DNA from: Comamonadaceae bacterium
Lineage (GTDB): Bacteria; Pseudomonadota; Gammaproteobacteria; Burkholderiales; Burkholderiaceae_C
Direction: 5' to 3'
NCBI GenBank assembly: GCA_027491035.1
Contig: JAIXWZ010000009.1
Location: 1-64,000, forward strand
DNA: 64,000 nt
Shown here piece by piece: positions 1 through 15,692 of this stretch (positions within the stretch are counted from its first letter, which is position 1; every line of letters begins with the position of its first letter). The position numbers and the translations under genes were made by a program. The notes under the pieces are model-generated. The model was given only the letters and a program-made list of their open reading frames with translations, ran no database searches and had not been told where the DNA came from.

Positions 1-35
1 ATGTCGCTGGCGCATGGACCCGTAAGGAGCAAGCA

Positions 36-467
36 ATGGCGAAGAAAATCGTCGGCTTCATCAAGCTGCAAGTGCCAGCTGGTAAGGCCAACCCATCCCC
101 CCCGATCGGCCCGGCCCTGGGTCAGCGCGGCCTGAACATCATGGAGTTCTGCAAGGCATTCAATGCGCAGACCCAAGGTGTTGAGCCCGGCCTGCCACTG
201 CCAGTGGTGATCACTGCATTTGCCGACAAGTCCTTCACCTTCATCATCAAGACGCCGCCGGCGACCACCTTGATCAAGAAGGCGATCAAGCTCGACAAGG
301 GCTCGTCCACGCCGCATTCGGCCAAGGTCGGCAAGATCACCCGTGCCCAGCTCGAGGAAATCGCCAAGACCAAGATGAAAGATATGACCGCTGCCGATCT
401 CGATGCTGCTGTGCGCACGATCGCCGGTTCGGCCCGCTCGATGGGCGTGACTGTGGAGGGCGTGTAA
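36..467 (+). CDS. rplK: 50S ribosomal protein L11
   Basis: Large-subunit protein L11, which binds the GTPase-associated region of 23S rRNA and contacts elongation and termination factors. The 143-residue product has the normal family length. The N-terminal domain shows the conserved [11 protein letters not shown] segment, and the C-terminal rRNA-binding domain carries the GSARSMGV motif near the end. An AAGGAG ribosome binding site lies six bases before the ATG. rplA follows with its start codon directly after the rplK stop, the standard rplKA arrangement. The upstream neighbour, usually nusG, lies outside the window. Confidence 0.98.
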   Translation: MAKKIVGFIKLQVPAGKANPSPPIGPALGQRGLNIMEFCKAFNAQTQGVEPGLPLPVVITAFADKSFTFIIKTPPATTLIKKAIKLDKGSSTPHSAKVGKITRAQLEEIAKTKMKDMTAADLDAAVRTIAGSARSMGVTVEGV

Positions 468-1163
468 ATGTCTAAGCTCACCAAGAAACAAAAAGCCTTT
501 GAAGGCAAGGTCGACAGCAACAAGCTGTACCCGCTGGCTGACGCACTGGCTATCGTCAAGGAATGCGCCACCGCGAAATTCGATGAATCCATCGACGTGG
601 CTGTGCAGCTGGGCGTGGATGCCAAGAAGTCCGACCAAGTGGTGCGCGGTGCGGTGGTGCTGCCCAACGGCACGGGCAAGACCAAGCGCGTGGCCGTGTT
701 TGCCCAAGGTGCGAAAGCCGATGAGGCCCGCGCCGCCGGCGCCGACATCGTGGGCATGGACGACTTGGCTGCCGAGGTCAAAGCCGGAAAGATGGACTTT
801 GACGTGGTGATTGCCTCGCCTGACGCCATGCGCGTGGTGGGTACGCTCGGTCAGGTGCTCGGCCCGCGCGGCCTGATGCCCAACCCCAAGGTCGGCACGG
901 TCACCCCTGACGTCGCCACGGCTGTGAAGAACGCCAAGGCCGGTCAGGTGCAGTTTCGCGTGGACAAGGGCGGCATCATTCACTCCACGATCGGCCGTCG
1001 CTCGTTCGACACCGACAAGCTCAAGGGCAACCTGGCAGCCCTGGTCGATGCGCTCAACAAGGCCAAGCCGGCCTCGAGCAAAGGCATCTACCTGCGCAAG
1101 GTGGCCGTGTCTTCGACCATGGGCGTGGGCGTTCGCGTCGACACCCAGACCCTGGTCGGCTAA
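468..1163 (+). CDS. rplA: 50S ribosomal protein L1
   Basis: L1 forms the L1 stalk of the 50S subunit and in many bacteria represses translation of the rplKA mRNA. The 231-residue protein has the usual length and contains the typical [10 protein letters not shown] and [13 protein letters not shown] motifs. It begins immediately after rplK, so the two are almost certainly translationally coupled. It is followed by about 245 bases of structured leader before rplJ. Confidence 0.98.
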   Translation: MSKLTKKQKAFEGKVDSNKLYPLADALAIVKECATAKFDESIDVAVQLGVDAKKSDQVVRGAVVLPNGTGKTKRVAVFAQGAKADEARAAGADIVGMDDLAAEVKAGKMDFDVVIASPDAMRVVGTLGQVLGPRGLMPNPKVGTVTPDVATAVKNAKAGQVQFRVDKGGIIHSTIGRRSFDTDKLKGNLAALVDALNKAKPASSKGIYLRKVAVSSTMGVGVRVDTQTLVG

Positions 1164-1170
1164 GAGATCT

Positions 1171-1194
1171 CAAGGGTCTCGCAAGAGGCCCTTG
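1171..1194 (+). other. Hairpin after rplA, possible RNA processing site
   Basis: A ten-pair stem (CAAGGGTCTC with GAGGCCCTTG, one G-U pair) is closed by a GCAA tetraloop seven bases after the rplA stop. No T-run follows, so it is not a classical terminator. Its position between the L11/L1 and L10/L12 cistrons suggests an RNA-stabilising or RNase-processing hairpin. That role is inferred from structure and context only. Confidence 0.5.
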
Positions 1195-1238
1195 GATGTG
1201 GTGGGCTGTCCGCACGCAAGCGCGGGCAGGTCATCCAA

Positions 1239-1300
1239 GACCGCTGGCGTGTCACCCGCAAGGTGACACTTAATCGAGAAAGCCAGCGCAGATGGCGGTC
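1239..1300 (+). promoter_or_regulatory. L10-type ribosomal protein leader
   Basis: The rplJ leader contains a nested structure. An outer stem CGCTGGC/GCCAGCG (1242-1248 with 1282-1288) encloses an inner stem GTGTCACC/GGTGACAC closed by a CGCAA loop, leaving a one-sided internal loop TTAATCGAGAAA. A purine-rich bulge next to a long stem is how the L10 binding element of the rplJL leader looks in other bacteria, where L10-(L12)n represses its own translation. The call rests on position and hand-folded structure; a covariance-model match to the Rfam L10 leader would settle it. Confidence 0.7.
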
Positions 1301-1409
1301 CCGCTGCTTGAAGGTTTTTGCAAGGAAATCCGAAACAGTTCGTCGCTGCATGAAGAAAGGCGTGTCCCCCGTGCTTCAAGCCAGGGACACATTTTTGAAG
1401 GAGTAGACC

Positions 1410-1910
1410 TTGAGTCTCAATCGCAGTGAGAAGCAGGCGGTCATCGATGAGGTGACTGCACTGGCCGCTCAAGCTCAGACGCTCGTGATGGCGGAATACC
1501 GTGGCATCACGGTCGCTGACATGACCCGGCTGCGCAGCCAAGCCCGCGAAAAAGGCGTGAACCTGAGTGTGTTGAAAAACACCCTGGCTCGCCGCGCGGT
1601 CACTGGCAGCGCTTTCGAAGTCGTGTCCGGCCAGATGACCGGCCCGCTCATCTACGGCTTTTCTGCCGATGCCGTCGCCGCCGCCAAGGTGGTCAGCGAC
1701 TTCGCCAAGACCAACGACAAGCTGGTCATTCGTGGCGGTGCATTTGCAGGCAAGGCCCTGGACGTCAACGGCGTCAAGCAGTTGGCCAACATCCCCTCCA
1801 AAGAGGTGTTGCTGGCCCAGTTGTGTGGCTTGCTCATGTCGCCGATGTCCCGCACCGCTGTGGTGCTGGGCGCGCTGGCGGCCAAAAAAGGTGAAGCGGC
1901 TGCCGCCTGA
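1410..1910 (+). CDS. rplJ: 50S ribosomal protein L10
   Basis: L10 anchors the L7/L12 dimers on the ribosomal stalk and is the autogenous repressor of the rplJL transcript. The product is 166 residues and starts MSLNRSEKQ with a rare TTG codon; no in-frame ATG or GTG fits the conserved N-terminus. A GAAGGAG ribosome binding site precedes it. The [16 protein letters not shown] segment and the C-terminal stalk-binding helix are family-typical. It is followed by rplL after 53 bases and sits behind a structured leader that probably mediates feedback. Confidence 0.97.
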   Translation: MSLNRSEKQAVIDEVTALAAQAQTLVMAEYRGITVADMTRLRSQAREKGVNLSVLKNTLARRAVTGSAFEVVSGQMTGPLIYGFSADAVAAAKVVSDFAKTNDKLVIRGGAFAGKALDVNGVKQLANIPSKEVLLAQLCGLLMSPMSRTAVVLGALAAKKGEAAAA

Positions 1911-1963
1911 TCGGTGCGCAGCCCCTGTGTTCAAACCCATTGTTTTGGAATTAGGAAATCAAA

Positions 1964-2344
<381 letters not shown>

Positions 2345-2359
2345 TTCTTGCGCCCGCAG

Positions 2360-2393
2360 GGCTGGAGGTGCCGGTTCGGGCCTCCAGCCTTTT
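2360..2393 (+). terminator. rplL-rpoB attenuator hairpin
   Basis: A nine-pair stem GGCTGGAGG/CCTCCAGCC with a 12-base loop is followed by TTTT. It lies 15 bases after the rplL stop and well before rpoB. In Escherichia coli the same gap carries a partial terminator that lowers rpoBC expression relative to the ribosomal genes; this hairpin is the obvious counterpart. The T-run is short, which fits partial rather than full termination. Confidence 0.65.
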
Positions 2394-2482
2394 GCGCCTT
2401 CAGAGCGCACCCTCAAGCCGGTTTGCCCCAAGCCCGCTTAAGAGTGTTTTCTGACCCCGACTGCAGAAAACGCCTTGGTTCG

Positions 2483-2526
2483 GGCGATGCGCAAGGCATC
2501 GCCGTCCGCCATCGGTTGGTAGTGGC
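2483..2526 (+). other. Paired hairpins in the rplL-rpoB spacer
   Basis: Two further inverted repeats sit in the 270-base spacer. One is GGCGATGC with GCATCGCC around a GCAAG loop. The next, GGTTGG with CCAACC, follows directly. There is no T-run. In enterobacteria this spacer contains an RNase III processing site, so these stems are candidates for an equivalent, but that is inference. Confidence 0.35.
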
Positions 2527-2614
2527 CAACCACCAAGTCTGAGCCCGTCTCAGGGCTCACGACAGTCGCCAGAGCCCCGACCGTTTCATCTCGTCCCCTT
2601 CAAGCGGAGAACTC

Positions 2615-6727
<4,113 letters not shown>

Positions 6728-6806
6728 CACCCCCCTGTGCCGCTTTGCGGCTTCCCCCCCAGGGGGACAACACCTGCGGCCCGGCAGAGCCGGTTCCGCG
6801 GTGTTC
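6728..6806 (+). repeat. GC-rich palindromic repeat between rpoB and rpoC
   Basis: Two nested hairpins occupy the spacer. The first has outer arms CCCCCTG/CAGGGGG with an inner GCCGC-TTT-GCGGC stem. The second has outer arms AACACCTGCGG/CCGCGGTGTT with an inner CCGGC-AGA-GCCGG stem. I recall very similar elements between genes in Comamonadaceae genomes, so this is probably one copy of a dispersed family rather than an rpoC-specific signal. Copy number cannot be judged from this window. Confidence 0.7.
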
Positions 6807-6871
6807 ACTGTCAACAGCCATTGCCCAGCACCTCTGACAGGGTGCAACCGTTTTTTTAGAGGAACTTCGCC

Positions 6872-11086
<4,215 letters not shown>

Positions 11087-11118
11087 TCGACAAGGGGCCC
11101 CTTTGGGGGCCTTGCGTC

Positions 11119-11155
11119 AAAAAAAGCCTCGCTCGACTTCGAGCGGGGCTTTTTT
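11119..11155 (+). terminator. Rho-independent terminator of the rpl-rpoBC operon
   Basis: A GC-rich stem (GCCTCGCTCG with CGAGCGGGGC, one unpaired or wobble position) with an ACTT loop is flanked by a run of A on the left and six T on the right. It is placed right after rpoC and could work in both directions. Confidence 0.9.
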
Positions 11156-11183
11156 GTTCGCGCCGCTTGCAATAGGCTACAGT
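11154..11183 (+). promoter_or_regulatory. Candidate promoter for the LemA-like gene
   Basis: TTGTTC and TACAGT are separated by 18 bases just downstream of the rpoC terminator and about 100 bases before the next start codon. Each hexamer matches the sigma-70 consensus at four positions. This is a weak, pattern-based call. Confidence 0.3.
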
Positions 11184-11284
11184 GAATAGACCATGCGCTG
11201 TTTAGGCACGGCTTGCCACCTCATCCCCCCGCCCAGCCGGTGCGCGCCCCAGGGCGACGCGCAGGCCGCGCGCGCCGCCCTGCA

Positions 11285-11857
11285 ATGACCACCACCGCTC
11301 TGGGCGTCTTGCTGGCGCTGCTGCTTTTTTGGGCGGTGGGCGCGCACAACAGGCTGGTTCGGCTCAACCATGTGGTGGCCGCTTGCCACGAGCCGATCGA
11401 TGCCCAACTGCGTCTGCGCCAGCAGGTGCTGCAGCAACTGCTGCAGATGAGCCGATCTCTGGAGCCTGCGGCGGCCTTGGCCGCCTCGGTGGCAGCCATG
11501 CAGGGGGCCATTGACGCCCTGGCCCAACGGCCGTCGGCGGCGGCCCCCCTGGAGCGGGTGCTCAAGGCCCACCGACAGCTCGACCTGAGCCTGGCCGAGC
11601 TGTGGGTTTGCGCGCAGCTGAGCCAGCACGCTGGCTCCGATCCTGCCTTCGCGCAGGCTGCGCAGGCCCTGGATCATGTGCAGGATCGGCTGACCCTGCT
11701 GATCGAGCCTCACCAGAGCAGCGTCAGCGCCTTCAATCAGGCGGTGCAGGAGTGGCCTGCCCGGCTGCTGGTGCCACTGTCTTCGCTCAAACCCCTGCCC
11801 AGCTTGCAGCCTCTGGCTCAGGGGGTGGCTGCGCAGGCGTGGCGCGCCTTTGGTTAG
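11285..11857 (+). CDS. LemA family-like membrane-anchored protein
   Basis: A 190-residue protein with one N-terminal membrane segment (ALGVLLALLLFWAVGAHNRLVRL) followed by a helical domain. The pattern resembles LemA proteins: a short N-terminal anchor, then helices, then a C-terminal stretch AFNQAVQEWPARLLVPL that parallels the LemA segment ending in FPxxLIA. The family has no established enzymatic role. The ORF can be extended to a TTG at 11213, but that adds a proline/arginine-rich stretch before the membrane helix, so the ATG is preferred. It stands alone between the rpoC terminator and the cytochrome gene. Similarity is weak, so treat the family call as tentative. Confidence 0.6.
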   Translation: MTTTALGVLLALLLFWAVGAHNRLVRLNHVVAACHEPIDAQLRLRQQVLQQLLQMSRSLEPAAALAASVAAMQGAIDALAQRPSAAAPLERVLKAHRQLDLSLAELWVCAQLSQHAGSDPAFAQAAQALDHVQDRLTLLIEPHQSSVSAFNQAVQEWPARLLVPLSSLKPLPSLQPLAQGVAAQAWRAFG

Positions 11858-12055
11858 CCTTTTCGCGATCCCTTTCGCGATACCTTTGGCCGGCGTTCGC
11901 ATCGGCCGCGCTGGTGGATTACCCGGTCATTGCTGAGGTGGCTTGCGGATATAGTTGGCAGTGCGGGCCGCGCCGCTGTGAGGGCGAGCGATCGAGCAGG
12001 TCCGCGTTTGCAGGGCAGCCCTGATCCGACGGGCCCAATCAAAGGAGACGCATCC

Positions 12056-12388
12056 ATGATGATTTCACGCTTTCGGCCAGCTGCACTGGCCTGCTTCATC
12101 GGCTTGGCCGCTGGCGCTGCCTTCGCCCAGGGGGCCTCGCCTCAGGAGGCGCTTTACATCAAGTCCTTGGCCGCCACCTGTGCCAACTGCCATGGCACGG
12201 CTGGTCAGGCGGTGGCCGGCTCGGCCAACGCGAGCCTGGCTGGACGCAGCAAGGACGACCTCGTCACGCAGATGAAGGCCTTCAAGAGCGGCGCTCGCCC
12301 TGCCACGGTCATGCACCAGCTGGCCAAAGGCTACAGCGACGCCCAGATCGAGGTCATCGCCGCCTACTTTGCAGCGCAAAAGAAATAA
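12056..12388 (+). CDS. Monohaem cytochrome c, FccA-like subunit
   Basis: A 110-residue periplasmic c-type cytochrome. Residues 1-25 form a Sec signal peptide ending AFAQ. The single haem motif is CANCH (residues 42-46), and M85 in ATVMHQLAKG is the probable distal ligand. An AAAGGAG ribosome binding site lies eight bases before the ATG at 12056; the longer ORF upstream has no signal-peptide logic. The FccB-type flavoprotein gene follows after ten bases, so the two should form a flavocytochrome c sulfide dehydrogenase that passes electrons from sulfide to the respiratory chain. Some FccA proteins are dihaem; this one has only one motif. Confidence 0.85.
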   Translation: MMISRFRPAALACFIGLAAGAAFAQGASPQEALYIKSLAATCANCHGTAGQAVAGSANASLAGRSKDDLVTQMKAFKSGARPATVMHQLAKGYSDAQIEVIAAYFAAQKK

Positions 12389-12398
12389 GGAGCCGTCC

Positions 12399-13688
12399 AT
12401 GAAGTCGCAACACATTTCTCGCCGCGGCGTGCTGCACAGCGCCGCTGCCTTGAGCTTGCTGGGCCTGACGGGCTGCGCCACCACCTCGATCCCGCAGCGC
12501 GCCAAGGTGGTCGTGGTCGGTGGCGGTTACGGCGGCGCCACCGCTGCCAAGTATGTGCGTTGGCTGTCGGACTACAAGATCGACGTGGTGCTGATCGAGC
12601 CGCAGGAGGCCTTCATCTCCTGCCCGATCTCCAACCTGGTGCTCTCGGGCGTCAAGCAGATGGCCGACATCACCACGCCCTATTCTGCGCTGTCCAAGCG
12701 CCACGGGGTCACCGTGGTCAAGGACATCGCCAAGAGCATTGACACCCGGGCCAAGACGGTCACCCTCGGTGGCGGCGCGACCATCGGCTACGACAAGCTC
12801 ATCGTCTCGCCCGGCATCGACCTGCAGTACGACACCATCGAGGGCCTGCGCGCGGCCAACGCCTCAGGCCAGATTCTGCAGGCCTGGAAGGCCGGCCCCG
12901 AGACCGTGGCCCTGCGCCGCCAGCTCGAAGCCATGCCCGATGGCGGCGTGTTTGCCATCACCATCCCCGAAGCGCCCTACCGCTGCCCGCCCGGACCCTA
13001 CGAGCGTGCCAGCGTGGTGGCCGGCTACCTCAAGGCCAACAAGCCGCGCAGCAAGGTGCTCATCCTCGATGCCAATCAGGACGTGACCTCCAAGGGGCCG
13101 CTGTTCAAGCGCGTCTGGAACGAGCAGTACAAGGGCATCTTGGAGTACCGTGCGCAGCACAAGGTCACGGCCGTCGATGCCAAGGCCGGCGTCATCAAGT
13201 TTGACGTGCAGGAAGACGTCAAGGCCCAGGTGCTCAATGTGCTGCCGGCCATGCGCGCCGGAGCGATTGCGGTGCAGACCGGGCTCAACAACTTGGGCAG
13301 CAACCGCTGGTGCGGCGTGAACTATCTGAACTTCGAGTCCACCGTGGCCAAGGACGTGCATGTGCTGGGCGACTCGATTCAGATCGCACCGGCCATGCCC
13401 AAGAGCGGGCACATGGCCAACAGCCACGGCAAGGTGGCCGCTGCGGCCATCGTGGCCGAGCTGTCGGGCTGGCCGATCAACCCGGCGCCCATGCTTACCA
13501 ACACCTGCTACAGCTTTATCGACCCCAAGATGGCGATCCACGTGGCCAGCGTGCACGAGTACGTGGCTGCCGAGAAGACCTTCAAGACCGTGGCAGGCTC
13601 CGGGGGCGTGAGCACCGGGCCGACCGAGCTTGAAGGCGTCTATGCGCTGAGCTGGGCCAGCAACATCTGGGCCGATAGCCTGTCTTGA
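12399..13688 (+). CDS. fccB: Flavocytochrome c sulfide dehydrogenase, flavin subunit (FccB/SoxF-like)
   Basis: A 429-residue FAD-dependent sulfide dehydrogenase. The N-terminus has a twin-arginine signal (SRRGVLHSAAALSLLGLTGC) whose end also reads as a lipobox with Cys26. The FAD-binding motif VVVVGGGYGGATAA follows. The two redox-active cysteines expected for FccB are present in YRCPPGPYERA (C196) and LTNTCYSF (C370). An AAGGAG site sets the ATG at 12399 rather than the upstream in-frame ATG. It forms an operon with the preceding cytochrome; rsmB overlaps its stop codon. The product should oxidise sulfide at the periplasmic face. Confidence 0.88.
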   Translation: MKSQHISRRGVLHSAAALSLLGLTGCATTSIPQRAKVVVVGGGYGGATAAKYVRWLSDYKIDVVLIEPQEAFISCPISNLVLSGVKQMADITTPYSALSKRHGVTVVKDIAKSIDTRAKTVTLGGGATIGYDKLIVSPGIDLQYDTIEGLRAANASGQILQAWKAGPETVALRRQLEAMPDGGVFAITIPEAPYRCPPGPYERASVVAGYLKANKPRSKVLILDANQDVTSKGPLFKRVWNEQYKGILEYRAQHKVTAVDAKAGVIKFDVQEDVKAQVLNVLPAMRAGAIAVQTGLNNLGSNRWCGVNYLNFESTVAKDVHVLGDSIQIAPAMPKSGHMANSHGKVAAAAIVAELSGWPINPAPMLTNTCYSFIDPKMAIHVASVHEYVAAEKTFKTVAGSGGVSTGPTELEGVYALSWASNIWADSLS

Positions 13689-15055
13689 AGCCCCAGCCAG
13701 CCCGGCCTGCACCGCCGGCGCTGGCCTTGAGCGTGACCGAATCCGCACCGGCCTTGTGGCAGCAGTTGCAGGCCACCGCGGCGGTGGTGGCCGGGGTGCG
13801 GGCCGGCCGCTCAAGCACCGCCGAGTTGGCGCAGGTCGACGCACGTTTGCGCGCCGGCGTGCAGGCGCTGTCGCTGCAGGTGCTGCGCTCGCTGGGCCTG
13901 GCGCAGGCGCTGCGCGAGCAACTCGCGCGCCGCCCGCCGCCGCCGCAGGCTGACGCGCTGCTGTGCACGGCGCTGGCGCTGCAAGCCAGCGCCGATCCCA
14001 TGTATGCGTCGCACACCCTGGTCAGCCAGGCGGTGGAGGCGGCCAAGCGCACGCCGCAAATTGCGTATCAGGCCGCATTTATCAACGGCTGTCTGCGCCG
14101 CTTTCTGCGCGAGCAGCCGGCGCTGCTGGCTCAGGCCCAGCAAGGCGAGACGGCACTTTGGAACCACCCGGCCTGGTGGATCGAGCGGTTGCGCCAGGAC
14201 CACCCCCAAGCCTGGCAGGCGGTGCTGAGCGCCGGCCAGCAGCGCGCTCCCATCGTGCTGCGCGTCAACGAGCGCCAACTGCCGCGCCAGCGTTATTTGC
14301 AGGTCCTTGCCGATGCCGGCGTGGCCGCCAGTGCGGTGGCCCGCTGCGGCGTGCTGCTCGAGCGCTCACAGCCGGTTCAGAGCCTGCCCGGTTATGCGCA
14401 GGGCTGGTTTTCGGTGCAGGACGCGGCGGCGCAGTTGGCCGCGCCCCTGCTGCTCGATGGCCTCGTGCCGGCTGACGGCGAGCGCTTGCGCCTGCTCGAC
14501 GCCTGCGCCGCGCCGGGCGGCAAGACGGCCCATCTGCTCGAGCTGGCGCAGGCCGACGTGTTGGCCTTGGACGCCGATGCCGTGCGGGCCGAGCGCATCG
14601 GCGAGAACCTGGCGCGCCTGCAGCTTCAGGCGCGCATCGAGGTGGCCGATGCCGCCGAGCCCGCGCGGTGGTGGGATGGCCGCGCTTTTGACGCCATCTT
14701 GCTCGATGCGCCGTGTACCGCTTCGGGCATCGTGCGCCGCCATCCCGACGTGCGCTGGCTGCGGCGTGCCCAGGACATCGATGCGCTTGCGGGCCAGCAA
14801 AGACGGCTGCTGCACGCGTTGTGGCCGCTGGTGCGCCCTGGCGGGCGGCTGCTGTACTGCACCTGTTCGGTCTTCAAGGCCGAGGGCCAGGTGCAGGTGC
14901 AGGCGTTTCTTGCACGCCACAAGGACGCCCATTTGATGCCCTCGCCAGGCCATTTGTTGCCCGATGCAGCCGCCGCCAGCGGGCACATGCCGGACAATCC
15001 CGGGGGTGAGCACGATGGTTTCTTTTACGCCCTGCTGCAAAAGGGGCTGGGCTGA
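13685..15055 (+). CDS. rsmB: 16S rRNA (cytosine(967)-C(5))-methyltransferase
   Basis: RsmB methylates C967 of 16S rRNA with S-adenosylmethionine. The 456-residue protein has the N-terminal NusB-like domain (about residues 20-150) and a C-terminal Rossmann methyltransferase domain. That domain carries the SAM motif LDACAAPGGKTAHLLEL, the LDAPCTASGIVRRHPDVRW motif with one catalytic cysteine, and LLYCTCSVFKAEGQ with the other. The ORF starts at a TTG that overlaps the fccB stop; a GTG about 16 codons later is an alternative. The downstream DUF4390 gene begins inside its 3' end. Confidence 0.93.
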   Translation: MKPQPARPAPPALALSVTESAPALWQQLQATAAVVAGVRAGRSSTAELAQVDARLRAGVQALSLQVLRSLGLAQALREQLARRPPPPQADALLCTALALQASADPMYASHTLVSQAVEAAKRTPQIAYQAAFINGCLRRFLREQPALLAQAQQGETALWNHPAWWIERLRQDHPQAWQAVLSAGQQRAPIVLRVNERQLPRQRYLQVLADAGVAASAVARCGVLLERSQPVQSLPGYAQGWFSVQDAAAQLAAPLLLDGLVPADGERLRLLDACAAPGGKTAHLLELAQADVLALDADAVRAERIGENLARLQLQARIEVADAAEPARWWDGRAFDAILLDAPCTASGIVRRHPDVRWLRRAQDIDALAGQQRRLLHALWPLVRPGGRLLYCTCSVFKAEGQVQVQAFLARHKDAHLMPSPGHLLPDAAAASGHMPDNPGGEHDGFFYALLQKGLG

Positions 15056-15692
15056 GCGCGGTCGGTTTAGCGTGCTGCGCGGCGCGCTGGCGTTCCTTTT
15101 GCTGTGGCTGGGCCTGCTGGCCGCGCCGACGCGGGCGGCCGAGGTCAGCCAGTTGCGTGTGGAGCGGATCGACGATGGCATCTACCTGAGTGCGAGCCTG
15201 CAGCTCGAGGTGCCCCAGCCGGTCGAAGACGCCCTGCTCAAGGGCATTGCCCTCATCTTTGTCGCCGAGGTCGACATCTACCGCGAACGCTGGTACTGGA
15301 CCGACAAGCGCATCGTGCAGGCCAGCCGCAGCATGCGCCTGGCCTACCAGCCTTTGACGCGGCGCTGGCGCCTGAGCCTGGGCGGCGTTGACAGCAGCGC
15401 CCAGGGCGCCCGGGTCAACCTGGTGCAGCAATTTGACAGCCTCAATGAAGCCGTGTCGGCCCTCGAGAGCCTGGCCCGCTGGCGCATCGCCGATGCGGCC
15501 GACATCGAGCCGGGCACGGCGCATGTGATGGACTTTCGCTTCCGGCTCGACCCGGGCCAACTCCCCCGGCCGTTTCAGATTGGCATTGCCGGACAGAAAG
15601 ACTGGCAGATCGTCGCCGAGCGGCGCCAGAGCCTGCGCCTGCCCCCTGTGCGTCGCGCGGGCGAGCCCGGCGCCGAAGGCGGCCGTCCGTGA
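15015..15692 (+). CDS. DUF4390 domain-containing exported protein
   Basis: A 225-residue protein of the DUF4390 family, function unknown. It has an N-terminal export signal (LRGALAFLLLWLGLLAAPTRA) followed by a beta-rich domain with RERWYWTDKRI and MRLAYQPLTRRWRLSLGG, typical of the family. The ATG lies within the end of rsmB in another frame, and its stop overlaps the start of the kinase gene by four bases (GTGA). The rsmB, DUF4390, NtrY, NtrX order recurs in Burkholderiales, so a link to envelope signalling is plausible but unproven. Confidence 0.85.
   Translation: MVSFTPCCKRGWAERGRFSVLRGALAFLLLWLGLLAAPTRAAEVSQLRVERIDDGIYLSASLQLEVPQPVEDALLKGIALIFVAEVDIYRERWYWTDKRIVQASRSMRLAYQPLTRRWRLSLGGVDSSAQGARVNLVQQFDSLNEAVSALESLARWRIADAADIEPGTAHVMDFRFRLDPGQLPRPFQIGIAGQKDWQIVAERRQSLRLPPVRRAGEPGAEGGRP

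Noticed and set aside
1-35. End of nusG at the left edge
   Set aside because: Thirty-five bases are too few to identify; only the rplK ribosome binding site can be supported.
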